Counted from the stretch's first letter, positions 40,963-53,049 are shown. The stretch: 64,000 nt of DNA from Jannaschia formosa (GCF_003340555.1 NZ_QPLJ01000008.1:62001-126000), one strand, 5' to 3'. Made by a program: numbers and translations. The notes: generated by a model from the sequence alone, not told the origin.

Positions 40963-41865
40963 TCAGCCGCTCCGTTCCTGGCGGGCGCGGCGGTAGGCGA
41001 CCACCTCCTCGACCACGAAGTCGCGGAACGCCTCCACCCGGCGCGAGCCGCGCAGTTCTTCCGGGAAGGCCAGGAAGACCGGGACGATGTTCGACTCGGT
41101 ATTCGGCAGGACCCTGACGAGGTTCGGGAAATCCTGCTGGAGATAGTCCGGCAGCACGCCCACCCCGAGGTTCGACAGCGTCGCTTGCAGCACCCCGAAA
41201 TAGTTGTTCACCGTCAGCGTCCGCCCGATCGGATAGCTCATCAGCTCCCGCACGAGCGTGGCGCCAGCCGATACCTGCGTCGCCGAGACATGCTGGCAAA
41301 TCAGCCGATGCTGGGCGAGGTCTTCGGGTCCAGCCGGGACCCCGTTCTCGGCGATGTACTCGGGCGTCGCGAAAAGCTGCATCCGCACGTCCATCAGCCG
41401 CTTGCGCACGAGGTCGGCCTGCGACGGCTCCTTCAGGCGGATGGCGACGTCGGCCTCGCGCATGGGCAGGTCGAGCACACGCTCCTCAAGCATCAGATCG
41501 AGGCTCAGGTCGGGGAACTTGGCATAGAGCTTGGGCAGACGCGGGGCGAGCCAGATCGAGCCGAAGCCGATGGTCGTCGTCACCCGCAGGTTGCCGAACA
41601 CCTCCTCCTCGCTGTCGCGGATGCGGGCGGCGGCGGCGTCGAGCCGCTTGGTCATGTGCTGCGTCGCGTCGAACAGAAGCTCGCCCTGCTCGGTCAGGAT
41701 CAGCCCGCGGGCGTGGCGGTGGAAGAGCGTCGTGTCGAGCGCTTCCTCCAGCGCGCGGATCTGCCGCGAGACCGCCGATTGCGAGAGATGCAGGATGTCA
41801 CCTGCGTGGGTCAGCGACCCCGCATCGGCGACGGCGTGGAAGATGCGCAGCTTGTCCCAGTCCAT
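40963..41865 (-). CDS. LysR-family transcriptional regulator
   Basis: The start at 41865 gives MDWDKLRIFHAVADAGSLTH and 300 residues, the usual LysR length. A longer frame would run into the promoter dyad. The winged helix-turn-helix covers residues 3-62 (AGDILHLSQSAVSRQIRALE). The periplasmic-binding-like effector domain begins near residue 92 (NLRVTTTIGFGSIWLAPRLP). It is divergent from the indolepyruvate oxidoreductase gene with 128 bp between. It therefore probably senses an aromatic amino-acid product and controls that gene, which is inference. A strong terminator lies 127 bp past its stop. Confidence 0.9.
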   Translation of the reverse strand: MDWDKLRIFHAVADAGSLTHAGDILHLSQSAVSRQIRALEEALDTTLFHRHARGLILTEQGELLFDATQHMTKRLDAAAARIRDSEEEVFGNLRVTTTIGFGSIWLAPRLPKLYAKFPDLSLDLMLEERVLDLPMREADVAIRLKEPSQADLVRKRLMDVRMQLFATPEYIAENGVPAGPEDLAQHRLICQHVSATQVSAGATLVRELMSYPIGRTLTVNNYFGVLQATLSNLGVGVLPDYLQQDFPNLVRVLPNTESNIVPVFLAFPEELRGSRRVEAFRDFVVEEVVAYRRARQERSG

Positions 41866-41945
41866 GAGGCGAATCCCCGGCTCCCGCGCGTCTGCTTCGC
41901 ATAGAAGGCGGCTCACGATAAGCTGTGGCGTCAAAGAAATGTCTT

Positions 41946-41970
41946 TATAGGTCAGCAAATGTGACCTATA
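41946..41970. promoter_or_regulatory. 25-bp perfect inverted repeat, operator of the indolepyruvate oxidoreductase gene
   Basis: TATAGGTCA, seven bases, TGACCTATA: nine perfect base pairs of dyad, ending 23 bp before the start codon and just ahead of the AGGAGGA ribosome site. Position over the expected -10/start region suggests repression. The dyad does not have the usual LysR T-N11-A layout, so another regulator (GntR or Lrp type) is possible. Confidence 0.7.
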
Positions 41971-41993
41971 TATCCGATCAGGAGGACCACCCC

Positions 41994-44900
41994 ATGCGTC
42001 AAGACGTTTCCCTGCATGATCGCTACGACCTTGAGAAGGAACAGGTTCTGCTGAACGGCACGCAGGCGCTGGTGCGCCTGATGCTGATGCAGAAGGAGCG
42101 GGACCGCCGCGCCGGGCTGAACACCGCCGGTTACGTGACGGGCTATCGCGGCTCGCCGCTGGGCGGCGTCGATCTGAACATGGCGAAGGCGCAGAAGGTG
42201 CTGGAGGCGAACGACATCGTCTTCAAGCCGGGCCTCAACGAGGACCTCGCCGTCACCGCCCATTGGGGCGCGCAGCAGGCGGAGCTGCGCGGCGAGGGCA
42301 AGTATGACGGCGTCTTCGGCCTCTGGTACGGGAAGGGCCCGGGGGTGGACCGCTCGGGCGACGCGATGCGGCATGTCAACATGGCCGGCACCTCGAAGCA
42401 TGGCGGCGTGCTGATGGCGATGGGCGACGACCATACCGGCGAAAGCTCCACCACCTGTCACCAGTCCGACTGGGCGCTGGTCGACGTGCACATGCCGGTG
42501 CTGAGCCCCGCCGGCGTGCAGGAGATCCTGGACTACGGCATCTACGGCTATGCGCTGAGCCGCTATTCCGGCCTCTGGGTCGGCATCAAGACGATGAAGG
42601 ACACGGTCGAGGTGACCTCGGTCGTCGACGGCCGCCCCGACCGGCAGAGCTTCGTCATCCCCGACTACCCGATCCCCGAAGGCGGGCTGAACATCCGCCT
42701 CAACGACCACTGGATCCCGCAGGAGGAGCGTCTGCTCGGCCACAAACGCTGGGCCGCCGAGGCGTTCAGCCACGCCAACGGCATCGACAAGCGGATGCAC
42801 GGGAAACCCGGCGCCAAGATCGGCTTCGTCAGCCACGGCAAGAACTGGCTCGACCTCGTGCATGCGATGGGGCTGCTGGGCCTGGACGATGCGGAATGCC
42901 AGCGGCTGGGGATCACGACCTACAAGGTCGGCCAGACCTGGCCCATGGACATGAAGGGCCTGCACGACTGGGCCGAGGGGCTGGAGCTGATCGTCTGCGT
43001 CGAGGAGAAGCGCAAGCTGCTCGAGGTGCAGGTCAAGGAGGCGATCTTCGACGACCGCCACGGTCGCCGCGTCTACGGCTACAAGGACGGAGCCGGGAAC
43101 CGCCTGTTTCCGCAGAGCTTCGCGCTGGACCCGACCGACATCGCCGAGAAGCTGGGCCGCGTCCTCAAGGAAGAGGGCCGGATGACCGACCGCATGGAGG
43201 CGGGGCTGGCGCGGATCGGAGAGGTGCGCCGCTCCGACAACGCCTCCGAGATCGCGGTCCGGACGCCTTGGTTCTGCTCCGGCTGCCCGCACAACACCTC
43301 GACCAAGGTGCCCGAGGGCGCGCGCGCGGGCGCGGGCATCGGCTGCCACGTCATGGCGCTGTGGATGGACCGCTCGACGGAAGGTTACACCCATATGGGC
43401 GCCGAAGGCGTGAACTGGGTGGGCGAGTCGCTGTTCTCCAAGCGCAAGCACGTCTTCCAGAACCTGGGCGAGGGCACCTACAACCACTCTGGCATCCTCG
43501 CCATCCGCGCGGCCTTGGCCGCCGGGACGAACATCACCTACAAGATCCTCTACAACGACGCCGTCGCGATGACCGGCGGCCAGCACAACGAGGGCGACCT
43601 CCGGCCCGAGCAGATCGCGAAGGAGCTGCAGGCGATGGGGGTGAAGACCATCTCCGTCGTCTATGACGAGAAGGAGGACGTTGACAGATCGAAGTTCCCC
43701 GCCGGGCTCGACTGGCACGAGCGCGAGGATATGCCCAAGGTCCAGGAGAAGATGCAGCAGGTCGAGGGCGTCAGCGCCATCCTCTACATCCAGACCTGCG
43801 CCGCCGAGAAGCGCCGCCGTCGCAAGCGCGGGCTGTTCCCGGACCCGGACCGGCGCATCTTCATCAACACCGATGTCTGCGAGGGCTGCGGCGATTGCGG
43901 CGTGCAGTCGAACTGCGTCTCGATCGTGCCGGTCGAGACCGAGTTCGGCACCAAGCGCGCCATCGACCAGTCGACCTGCAACAAGGATTACAGCTGCGTC
44001 AACGGCTTCTGCCCCTCCTTCGTGTCGATCGAGGGGGCGAAGCTGAAGAAGGCGGCCACGCAGTCCGTCGACTTGCCCGACATGGCCGAGCCGGACCTGC
44101 CCGCCATCGACGGCACCTGGAACACGGTCATCACCGGCGTCGGCGGGACCGGCGTCGTGACCATCGGTGCCGTGATGGCCATGGCCGCCCATCTCGACGG
44201 CAAGGGCGCCGGGCTGATGGAGATGGCAGGGCTCGCGCAGAAGGGCGGGGCCGTGGCGCTGCATTGCCGGCTGGCGGAGAAGCCGTCAGATATCAGCGCG
44301 ATCCGTGTCGCCCTCGGCGAATGCGACGCGCTGATCGGCGGCGACCTGGTGGTCAGCGCGGGGGCCAAGACGCTGTCGCTCACCTCCACCGGTCGCACCG
44401 GCGCCGTGGTCAACGCGCACGAGATCGTCACCGGCGAGTTCACCCGTAACGCCGACTTCAAGCTGCCCGCCGACCGGCTGCAGCTGTCGCTTCAGGCGCG
44501 GCTGCGCGACCGGCTGACGATGTTCGACGCCTCGGCCCTGGCCGAGGCGCTTCTGGGCGACACGATCTTCTCGAACATGATGATCCTGGGCGCCGCCTGG
44601 CAGAAGGGCCTCGTGCCCCTGTCTCACGAGGCGATCCTGAAGGCGGTGGAGCTGAACGGCGCCGCCGTCGAGAAGAACCAGCGCGCCTTCGAGATCGGGC
44701 GCTGGGCCGTGCTGCATCCCGAGGACGCGGCGAACGTGACCGCGGACAAGGTGATCAAGCTGCCCGAGACGCTGGAGGCAAAGATCGCCATCCGGGTCGA
44801 GCACCTGACGGCCTACCAGTCGAAGCGCTACGCCCGCCGCTACCGGCAGATGCTGGATGGCATCGCCGATCCCCGCCTGCGCGAGGCGGTCGCGAAGGGC

Positions 44901-45395
44901 TATCACAAGCTGCTGGCCTACAAGGACGAGTACGAGGTCGCGCGGCTGCTGCAATCGACCCGCGACAAGGCGCGCGCCGCCTTCGACGGCGACCTGAAGC
45001 TGACCTATCACCTGGCGCCGCCGATGCTGACGAAGGAGGGCCCGGACGGCCGCCCGAGGAAGCGCGCCTTCGGCGAGTGGATCGAGCGCGCCTATCCGCT
45101 GCTCGCGCGCTTCAAGGGGCTGCGCGGCACGCCTTTCGACCCCTTCGGGCGCACGGCGGAGCGAAAGATGGAGCGTGCGCTGATCGCGCAATACGAGGCC
45201 GACATGGCCGAGGCGCTGGGCAAGGCGACCCCGGCGACGATGGAGGCGGTCGTCGCGCTGGCCGAACTTCCGCTCCAGATCCGGGGCTTCGGACCGGTGA
45301 AGGCGGCGAACGAGGCGAAGGCGGCGAAGCGGCGTGAGGAGCTGCTTTCGGTCATCTGGGCGGGCGGGGCGCCCCTGTCGCGGGCGGCGGAGTAA
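41994..45395 (+). CDS. indolepyruvate:ferredoxin oxidoreductase, fused alpha-beta form
   Basis: This enzyme oxidatively decarboxylates aryl pyruvates from Trp, Phe and Tyr breakdown to acyl-CoA. The ATG at 41994 is fixed by AGGAGGA and gives 1133 residues. Parts in order: pyrimidine domain (GYVTGYRGSPLGGVD); TPP-binding domain (GEGTYNHSGILAIRAALAAG, then YNDAVAMTGGQHNEG); a ferredoxin segment with clustered Cys near 625-670 (CEGCGDCGVQSNCVSIVP, CNKDYSCVNGFCP); the gamma-like domain (ITGVGGTGVVTIGAVMAMAA, then MEMAGLAQKGGAV); and a C-terminal DUF6537-type domain. Archaeal enzymes use two subunits. The fusion is typical of Proteobacteria. It is divergent from a LysR gene. Confidence 0.93.
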   Translation: MRQDVSLHDRYDLEKEQVLLNGTQALVRLMLMQKERDRRAGLNTAGYVTGYRGSPLGGVDLNMAKAQKVLEANDIVFKPGLNEDLAVTAHWGAQQAELRGEGKYDGVFGLWYGKGPGVDRSGDAMRHVNMAGTSKHGGVLMAMGDDHTGESSTTCHQSDWALVDVHMPVLSPAGVQEILDYGIYGYALSRYSGLWVGIKTMKDTVEVTSVVDGRPDRQSFVIPDYPIPEGGLNIRLNDHWIPQEERLLGHKRWAAEAFSHANGIDKRMHGKPGAKIGFVSHGKNWLDLVHAMGLLGLDDAECQRLGITTYKVGQTWPMDMKGLHDWAEGLELIVCVEEKRKLLEVQVKEAIFDDRHGRRVYGYKDGAGNRLFPQSFALDPTDIAEKLGRVLKEEGRMTDRMEAGLARIGEVRRSDNASEIAVRTPWFCSGCPHNTSTKVPEGARAGAGIGCHVMALWMDRSTEGYTHMGAEGVNWVGESLFSKRKHVFQNLGEGTYNHSGILAIRAALAAGTNITYKILYNDAVAMTGGQHNEGDLRPEQIAKELQAMGVKTISVVYDEKEDVDRSKFPAGLDWHEREDMPKVQEKMQQVEGVSAILYIQTCAAEKRRRRKRGLFPDPDRRIFINTDVCEGCGDCGVQSNCVSIVPVETEFGTKRAIDQSTCNKDYSCVNGFCPSFVSIEGAKLKKAATQSVDLPDMAEPDLPAIDGTWNTVITGVGGTGVVTIGAVMAMAAHLDGKGAGLMEMAGLAQKGGAVALHCRLAEKPSDISAIRVALGECDALIGGDLVVSAGAKTLSLTSTGRTGAVVNAHEIVTGEFTRNADFKLPADRLQLSLQARLRDRLTMFDASALAEALLGDTIFSNMMILGAAWQKGLVPLSHEAILKAVELNGAAVEKNQRAFEIGRWAVLHPEDAANVTADKVIKLPETLEAKIAIRVEHLTAYQSKRYARRYRQMLDGIADPRLREAVAKGYHKLLAYKDEYEVARLLQSTRDKARAAFDGDLKLTYHLAPPMLTKEGPDGRPRKRAFGEWIERAYPLLARFKGLRGTPFDPFGRTAERKMERALIAQYEADMAEALGKATPATMEAVVALAELPLQIRGFGPVKAANEAKAAKRREELLSVIWAGGAPLSRAAE

Positions 45396-45406
45396 GAGGG
45401 AGGGAC

Positions 45407-45498
45407 GCGGGGGACTGCCGTCCCCCGCACCCCCTGCCCAGAGGGGGCCGCGGGCCCCCTCTGGACACCCCCCGGAGTATTTCGAGCCACAGGAAGGA
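45407..45498 (+). repeat. GC-rich intergenic element with CCCCCCGGAGTATTT core (copy 2)
   Basis: Two perfect hairpins come first: GCGGGGGAC/TGCC/GTCCCCCGC (45407-45428), then CAGAGGGGGCC/GCG/GGCCCCCTCTG (45439-45463). They are followed by CCCCCCGGAGTATTT and an A/G-rich tail ending in AGGAAGGACAGG. The tail overlaps the nifS ribosome site. Layout matches 17604-17655. It fills most of the gap between the oxidoreductase and nifS. Confidence 0.65.
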
Positions 45499-45506
45499 CA
45501 GGCGCC

Positions 45507-46544
45507 ATGCGCGAGCGGGTCTATCTCGACTGGAACGCGACGGCGCCGCTGCGGCCCGAGGCGCGCGACGCCATGGTCGCGGCGATGGACGTGATAGGAA
45601 ACCCGTCCTCGGTCCATGGCGAGGGGCGCGCGGCCAAGGGCCTGATCGAGCGGGCGCGGGCGCAGGTGGCCGCGGCGCTGGGTGCGCAGGGTGCCGACAT
45701 CGTCTTCGTCTCGGGCGCGACCGAGGCGGCGGCGCTCGCCATGGAGGGCAGGGGCATCGCCACCGCGCCCGTCGAGCACGAGGCGGTCGCGGCCTGGGGG
45801 GACGGGTCGCTCCCGGTGGACCGGCATGGCGCCGTGACCGTGGCCGACCCGGCGCGCACGGCGCTGCAACTGGCCAATTCCGAGACCGGGATCGTGCAGG
45901 ACCTGCCGCAGGGCCTCGCGCTGTCGGACATGACGCAGGGCTTCGGCAAGCTGCCCCTCGCCTTCGACTGGACCGGCGCCGAGATGGCGCTGGTCTCGGC
46001 CCACAAGCTGGGCGGTCCGAAGGGGATCGGCGCGCTGGTGATCCGGCGCGGGCTCGACATCGTAGCAAGGATCAGGGGCGGCGGGCAGGAGATGGGCCGC
46101 CGCTCGGGCACCGAGAACGTCATCGGGATCGCGGGCTTCGGAGCGGCGGCTGAGGCGGCGGCGCGGGACCTGGAGGCGGGGGCCTGGGACCGGGTCGCCC
46201 AACTTAGAACTTTTCTAGAAACAAGTCTTGAGGACGCGGGTAATCCGACTATTTTCGTCGGTAAGGAATCGAAGCGCCTGCCCAACACGGCCTGCCTGAT
46301 CACCCCCGGATGGAAGGGCGAAACGCAGGTCATGGCGCTGGATCTGGCGGGGTTCGCGGTCAGCGCGGGCTCGGCCTGTTCGTCGGGCAAGGTGCGGGAG
46401 AGCGCGGTGCTCTCCGCGATGGGATACGGGCCGGGCGAGGCCGATTGCGCGATCCGCGTGAGCCTCGGCCCGACCACGACGGAACAAGAGGTGGCGCGAT
46501 TCGTAGAATCGTACAAACGCCTCAGAGACAGGAGACGGTCATGA
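45507..46544 (+). CDS. nifS: cysteine desulfurase, group I (NifS/IscS type)
   Basis: This PLP enzyme takes sulfur from cysteine. At 345 residues it is a little shorter than IscS (about 400). The PLP Lys is in [13 protein letters not shown], the mobile-loop Cys in [14 protein letters not shown] (a group I feature, unlike SufS), and the family opening is [15 protein letters not shown]. It overlaps sufB by ATGA, so it leads the suf operon, and SufS ends the same operon, giving two desulfurases. No IscR-like regulator is next to it. Codons around 46203-46262 are strikingly AT-rich (see separate entry). Confidence 0.92.
   Translation: MRERVYLDWNATAPLRPEARDAMVAAMDVIGNPSSVHGEGRAAKGLIERARAQVAAALGAQGADIVFVSGATEAAALAMEGRGIATAPVEHEAVAAWGDGSLPVDRHGAVTVADPARTALQLANSETGIVQDLPQGLALSDMTQGFGKLPLAFDWTGAEMALVSAHKLGGPKGIGALVIRRGLDIVARIRGGGQEMGRRSGTENVIGIAGFGAAAEAAARDLEAGAWDRVAQLRTFLETSLEDAGNPTIFVGKESKRLPNTACLITPGWKGETQVMALDLAGFAVSAGSACSSGKVRESAVLSAMGYGPGEADCAIRVSLGPTTTEQEVARFVESYKRLRDRRRS
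46203..46262 (+). other. AT-rich, rare-codon island inside nifS
   Basis: About 60 bases use codons otherwise avoided here (AGA, CTA, ACA, AGT, ATT, AAT). They contain the perfect palindrome TTTCTAGAAA at 46212-46221. The protein ([20 protein letters not shown]) is a surface-type, poorly conserved region. It could hide an internal promoter or operator for sufB, 280-340 bp downstream, or simply be a patch of foreign or relaxed sequence. Confidence 0.35.
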
Positions 46545-48082
46545 CGGCACTCGACGACATCAGGGTCAGGGAACGCGCCGCCGCCGAGATGCGCGCCAAG
46601 GAAGGCGTCGAGGCGGAGACCGTCGAGGCGGTCAAGGCGCTCTCGGGCACCTACAAGCACGGCTGGAACACCGAGATCGAGATGGAGTTCGCGCCGAAGG
46701 GCCTGTCGGAGGACATCGTCCGCCTGATCTCGGAGCGCAATGACGAGCCGCAGTGGATGCTGGACTGGCGCCTCGAGGCCTATCGCCGCTGGACCAGGAT
46801 GAAGGAGCCCAAATGGGCGATGGTCCAGTACCCGGAGATCAACTTCCAGGATCAATACTACTATGCCCGCCCGGCCTCGATGAAGGAGAAGCCGAAGTCG
46901 CTGGACGAGGTCGATCCGAAGCTGCTGGAGACCTACAACAAGCTCGGCATCCCGCTGAAGGAGCAGGCGATCCTCGCCGGGGTCAAGCCCGCGCCGGACG
47001 ACCGCAAGGTCGCCGTCGACGCCGTGTTCGACAGCGTCTCGGTCGGTACGACCTTCAAGAAGGAGCTGGCCGCCGCAGGCGTCATCTTCTGCTCGATCTC
47101 CGAGGCGATCCAGGAGCATCCGGAGCTGGTGAAGAAGTATCTGGGCTCGGTCATCCCGCAGTCCGACAACTACTACGCCACGCTGAACGCCGCCGTCTTC
47201 TCGGACGGGTCCTTCGTCTACGTCCCGAAGGGCGTGCGCTGCCCGATGGAGCTGTCGACATATTTCCGCATCAATGCCGAAAACACCGGCCAGTTCGAGC
47301 GGACGCTGATCATCGCCGACGAGGGCAGCTATGTCAGCTACCTCGAAGGCTGCACCGCGCCGCAGCGCGACGTGGCGCAGCTGCATGCGGCCTGCGTCGA
47401 GCTGGTCGCGCTCGATGATGCGGAGATCAAGTATTCGACCGTCCAGAACTGGTATCCGGGCGACGAGAACGGCAAGGGCGGCATCTACAACTTCGTCACC
47501 AAGCGCGCCGATTGCCGGGGCGCGCGGTCCAAGGTGATGTGGACCCAGGTCGAGACCGGCTCCGCCGTGACCTGGAAGTACCCGTCCTGCATCCTGCGCG
47601 GCGACGACAGTCAGGGCGAATTCTATTCCATCGCCATCGCCAACAACTACCAGCAGGCCGATACCGGCACCAAGATGGTGCATCTGGGCAAGAACACGAA
47701 GTCGCGGATCGTCTCGAAGGGAATTTCGGCGGGCAAGGCGCAGAACACCTATCGCGGGCTCGTGTCGATGCATCCGCGGGCCAAGAACTCGCGCAATTAC
47801 ACGCAATGCGACTCGCTGCTGATCGGGTCGGAATGCGGGGCGCACACGGTTCCCTATATCGAGGTGCGCAACAACTCTTCGCGGGTGGAGCACGAGGCGA
47901 CGACGTCCAAGGTGGACGACGACCAGCTCTTCTACTGCCGCTCCCGCGGCATGGACGAGGAGGAGGCGGTGGCCCTCGTGGTCAACGGCTTCTGCAAGGA
48001 GGTGCTTCAGGCGCTGCCGATGGAGTTCGCGATGGAGGCGCAGCAGCTGGTTGCGATCTCGCTCGAAGGGTCGGTGGGCTGA
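46541..48082 (+). CDS. sufB: Fe-S assembly scaffold subunit SufB
   Basis: SufB is the core of the SufBC2D complex on which clusters are built. The ATG at 46541 overlaps the nifS stop (ATGA) and follows ACAGGAGAC. At 513 residues it is full length. Conserved stretches include [70 protein letters not shown] (sulfur-accepting Cys region) and [18 protein letters not shown] (Cys at the SufD interface). The stop overlaps the YbjQ-like start as TGATG. Confidence 0.97.
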   Translation: MTALDDIRVRERAAAEMRAKEGVEAETVEAVKALSGTYKHGWNTEIEMEFAPKGLSEDIVRLISERNDEPQWMLDWRLEAYRRWTRMKEPKWAMVQYPEINFQDQYYYARPASMKEKPKSLDEVDPKLLETYNKLGIPLKEQAILAGVKPAPDDRKVAVDAVFDSVSVGTTFKKELAAAGVIFCSISEAIQEHPELVKKYLGSVIPQSDNYYATLNAAVFSDGSFVYVPKGVRCPMELSTYFRINAENTGQFERTLIIADEGSYVSYLEGCTAPQRDVAQLHAACVELVALDDAEIKYSTVQNWYPGDENGKGGIYNFVTKRADCRGARSKVMWTQVETGSAVTWKYPSCILRGDDSQGEFYSIAIANNYQQADTGTKMVHLGKNTKSRIVSKGISAGKAQNTYRGLVSMHPRAKNSRNYTQCDSLLIGSECGAHTVPYIEVRNNSSRVEHEATTSKVDDDQLFYCRSRGMDEEEAVALVVNGFCKEVLQALPMEFAMEAQQLVAISLEGSVG

Positions 48083-48432
48083 TGCCCTGGGGTCGCGCGG
48101 AGAGCGGGACGACCGGCCTGATCGTCACGACGACACCCAGCGTCGAGGGCCGCCGCATCAGCGTCTATCACGGCATCGTCGTCGGGGAGGCGATCCTCGG
48201 TGCCAACGTGTTTCGCGACATGTTCGCCGGGATCACCGACATCATCGGCGGGCGCTCGGGCGCCTACGAGAAGTCGCTGATGGAGGCGCGCGAGACCGCG
48301 CTCCGCGAGCTGGAGGAGCGTGCGCGGGCGATCGGCGGCAACGCCGTCGTCGGCGTCGATCTGGACTACGAGGTCATCAACAACATGTTGATGGTCAGCG
48401 CCTCGGGCACCGCCGTCACGCTGGAGGGCTGA
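48082..48432 (+). CDS. YbjQ-family protein
   Basis: This 116-residue protein covers the whole YbjQ domain ([20 protein letters not shown], then the glycine-rich [17 protein letters not shown]). The family is sometimes called heavy-metal-binding by structure similarity, but no function is proven. It forms pentameric rings in known structures. Its start overlaps the sufB stop (TGATG), placing it inside the suf operon, where a link to metal or cluster handling is a fair inference. Confidence 0.85.
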   Translation: MPWGRAESGTTGLIVTTTPSVEGRRISVYHGIVVGEAILGANVFRDMFAGITDIIGGRSGAYEKSLMEARETALRELEERARAIGGNAVVGVDLDYEVINNMLMVSASGTAVTLEG

Positions 48433-48451
48433 ACCCCGGAGGACGCGCCCG

Positions 48452-48793
48452 ATGCCGACCATCCCGACCCCGCTCGATGTGCTGCGCCTCCTGCCCCGCT
48501 GCGGGACGCAGCTGCTGATCCCGGCGATGGGGTGCGGGACGGTCGTCGGGTCATTGCTCGACCTGCTGCTCGGGCATCAGGGATACCCGCTGGCCATGGC
48601 GGGTCTGATCGTGGGGCCCGTCGCCTTCGGGTTTGCGATCAACGCATTGGAACGGGCCGAGGCCGCGTTCCGCGAGGACGAGGCGGCGGCGATGGAAGCC
48701 TATCGCATCGCCGAGACCGAGAAACGGCGAGAGGCGGCGCAGCGGCGCGGCGATCTCGTGAAACTTGATGAACATCGCGCTCCAAGGCGCTGA
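48452..48793 (+). CDS. small membrane protein inside the suf operon
   Basis: This 113-residue protein has a hydrophobic stretch of one or two helices (residues 19-65: LLIPAMGCGTVVGSLLDLLL, then LAMAGLIVGPVAFGFAINAL). A charged coiled-coil tail follows (ERAEAAFREDEAAAMEAYRI, then AETEKRREAAQRR). It sits 19 bp after ybjQ and 12 bp before sufC on the same strand, so it is cotranscribed. I recognise no family. It may tether a Suf component to the membrane, but nothing in the sequence proves it. Confidence 0.65.
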   Translation: MPTIPTPLDVLRLLPRCGTQLLIPAMGCGTVVGSLLDLLLGHQGYPLAMAGLIVGPVAFGFAINALERAEAAFREDEAAAMEAYRIAETEKRREAAQRRGDLVKLDEHRAPRR

Positions 48794-48805
48794 CGAGGAA
48801 CGGAC

Positions 48806-49560
<755 letters not shown>

Positions 49561-49561
<1 letters not shown>

Positions 49562-50814
49562 TGGTCGGCGAAGCGAAGCGACAAGCCACCGAGGACCGTC
49601 TCGGCGCGCTGACCCTGCCCGAGGGCGGTGGCTGGCTCGGTGCGGCGCGCAAGGACGCTCTGGACCGTCTGCGGGCCGTCGGCCTGCCCGGGCGGCGCGA
49701 TGAATACTGGCGCTATACCGATCCGCGCCCGCTGAATGCCCCCGAGCCCGAGGGCGCGGCCGAAGCCGCAGGCGACGACCCCTTCGCCGGGATCGACGGC
49801 TTTGTCATTACCGTCGACGGCGATGCCGTCATCGTTCCCGATGGTGCGCCGGAGGGGCTGGAGGTCGATACGCTCCGCCATGCGGCAGGGGCGGATATCC
49901 ATTGGGCCAGGGAGATCTACGGCACGCGCGAGGCCGCCGGCTCGCGCCCGGTCTCCCGGCCCTTCGGGATGCTCAACACCGCCTTCGCAACCGATGGCGT
50001 GCTGCTGCGCGCCAAGGGGAAGGTCGCGCGGCCGGTTCATATCCGCTACGCCCCCGGCACCGACCCGATCCTGCATCACGTGGTCAAGATCGAGGCCGGC
50101 GCCACATTGACCCTGCTCGAATCCGGCACGCCGGGGAATCGCGGGAACACGGCGCTTGAGGCCGAGATCGCCGAGGACGGTGCGCTGCACCACCTCCGCA
50201 TCCAGGATCCGGATCCGAAGCGGCATGTGAACACCCATTTCTTCGCCGCACTTTCGGCTCGCAGCGTGTTGAAATCCTTCACCCTATCGGCGCAGGGCGC
50301 CTTCGTGCGCAACGAGGGCACGATCGACCTCACTGGCGATGAAGGCTCCGCCACCATCGCGGGGGCCGCATTCGGTCGGGGCGATTTCCACCATGACGAC
50401 ACCGTCTTCGTGACCCATGACGCCGTCGATTGCGAGAGCCGGCAGGTGTTCAAGAAGGTCCTTCGTGACGGCGCGACGGGCGTGTTCCAGGGCAAGATCC
50501 TCGTGAAGGAAGGCGCGCAGAAGACGGACGGATATCAGATTTCCCAGTCGCTGCTGCTCGACGACGACAGCGTCTTCCTGGCCAAGCCGGAACTCGAAAT
50601 CTACGCCGACGACGTCGCCTGCTCTCACGGCTCCACTACCGGGGCGATCGACGAGACGGCGCTGTTCTACCTGCGCTCGCGCGGGGTCTCGAAGCGGGAC
50701 GCGACGGACCTGCTGGTTCTGAGCTTCCTCGCCGAAGCCCTTGAAGAGATTGACGACGAGGCCCTGCGCGAGCATGTGAACGACTGCCTCGCAGGCTGGC
50801 TCTCGACGCACTGA
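49561..50814 (+). CDS. sufD: Fe-S assembly protein SufD
   Basis: SufD pairs with SufB in the scaffold complex. The ATG at 49561 overlaps the sufC stop and gives 417 residues. The N-terminus (RRDEYWRYTDPRPL) has the common SufD WRYTD motif. The C-terminal beta-helix contains HHDDTVFVTHDAVDCESRQV, DGYQISQSLLLDDDS, and ADDVACSHGSTTGAIDETAL, with the His and Cys region that meets SufB. The stop overlaps the next start (TGATG). Confidence 0.95.
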
Positions 50815-51360
50815 TGGCCGTCACACGCGACATCCCGAGGGCGTGGCTGCGCCCCCGCCGGGTCGTGACGGAGCTTCTGGCCGGGGGGCCGAGCGACCGG
50901 GTGGCCTTCGTCTACTTGGCAGCGGCCTCGGTGCTGGGCTTCGTCGCGCAGCTTCCGGCCCTGGTCCGCCGCTCGCGCGAGATCGACCCGGAGCTCGACG
51001 CGCGCATCGTGGAAGAGGCACAGGCGGCCGGCATGGTCGTCGTGGACGTCGCCGACACGAAGTTCGAGGCGCTCATGTCCGGAGCGTTGATGGGCTGGAT
51101 CTTCATCGTGCCGCTGCTGATGTACGGCCTTGCCTGGATCCTGCGCGGGGTCGCGCATCTGCTGGGCGGGCGGGGCACCGGACTGCGCGTTCGGGTCGCG
51201 TTGTTCTTCTCGTTCCTCGCTATCACCCCGGCGCTGCTGCTTCTGGGCCTGACCTCGGGCTTCGTCGGCCCCGGCCCGGCCGAGACCGCCGTGGGCGTGA
51301 TCCTGGTCTGCGGCTTCATCTGGATATCGCTCAACGCGCTTTATGCGGCGGAGACCCCGA

Positions 51361-51368
<8 letters not shown>
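50814..51368 (+). CDS. YIP1-family membrane protein
   Basis: This 184-residue protein has about four hydrophobic helices (near residues 30-50, 85-115, 120-145 and 155-180; e.g. MGWIFIVPLLMYGLAWILRG, LFFSFLAITPALLLLGLTSG). It matches the bacterial YIP1 domain. The function is unknown. It lies between sufD and sufS with overlaps at both ends (TGATG with sufD, 8 bases with sufS). It is therefore a fixed member of this suf operon and possibly a membrane anchor or transporter for the pathway. Confidence 0.8.
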
Positions 51369-52581
<1,213 letters not shown>

Positions 52582-53049
52582 TCAGTCGGCGGTGAAATTC
52601 GCCTGAATCGCACGGGTGATCCGCGTCAGATCCACGGGGGATATCGGGAAGACGTGTCGCGGCGTGCCCGCGGCGGCCCAGACGGTGTCGAACTCCGCAA
52701 GGCGGGGGTCGATCCAGACCGGGCTGGGCGTGAGGTGGCCGACCGGGGAGACGCCGCCGATGGCGAAGCCCGTCACCCGGCGCACGGTGTCCGCGTCGGC
52801 GCGGCCGAGCGGCGCCCCGGCGAGCGCGGTCGCCTTGTCCGGGTCGACCTGATTGCCGCCCGCGGTCAGGAACAACGCGCAGCCGTCGCCGAAGCCGAAG
52901 ATGATCGACTTCGCGATCTGGTCCAGATGGCAGCCGACCGCGTCGGCGGCCTGCTGGGCGGTTCGGGTCTCACCCGGCATCTCGACCGGGCGGGCGGCGA
53001 GGCCTTCGGCCTCGAGACAGGCGGTGACGCGCTTCAGGCTCTTGCTCAT
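52582..53049 (-). CDS. YbaK/EbsC-family aminoacyl-tRNA deacylase
   Basis: The start at 53049 (MSKSLKRVTACLEAEGLAAR) gives 155 residues. A 26-residue longer frame would overlap glnE. YbaK-like proteins hydrolyse mischarged tRNAs, e.g. Cys-tRNA-Pro. The fold is recognisable by AADAVGCHLDQIAKSIIF (catalytic Lys region), LFLTAGGNQVD, and FAIGGVSPVGHLTPSPVWID with the GxxxP loop. The exact tRNA substrate cannot be told. It is convergent with sufS and divergent from glnE, 52 bp between starts. Confidence 0.9.
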   Translation of the reverse strand: MSKSLKRVTACLEAEGLAARPVEMPGETRTAQQAADAVGCHLDQIAKSIIFGFGDGCALFLTAGGNQVDPDKATALAGAPLGRADADTVRRVTGFAIGGVSPVGHLTPSPVWIDPRLAEFDTVWAAAGTPRHVFPISPVDLTRITRAIQANFTAD

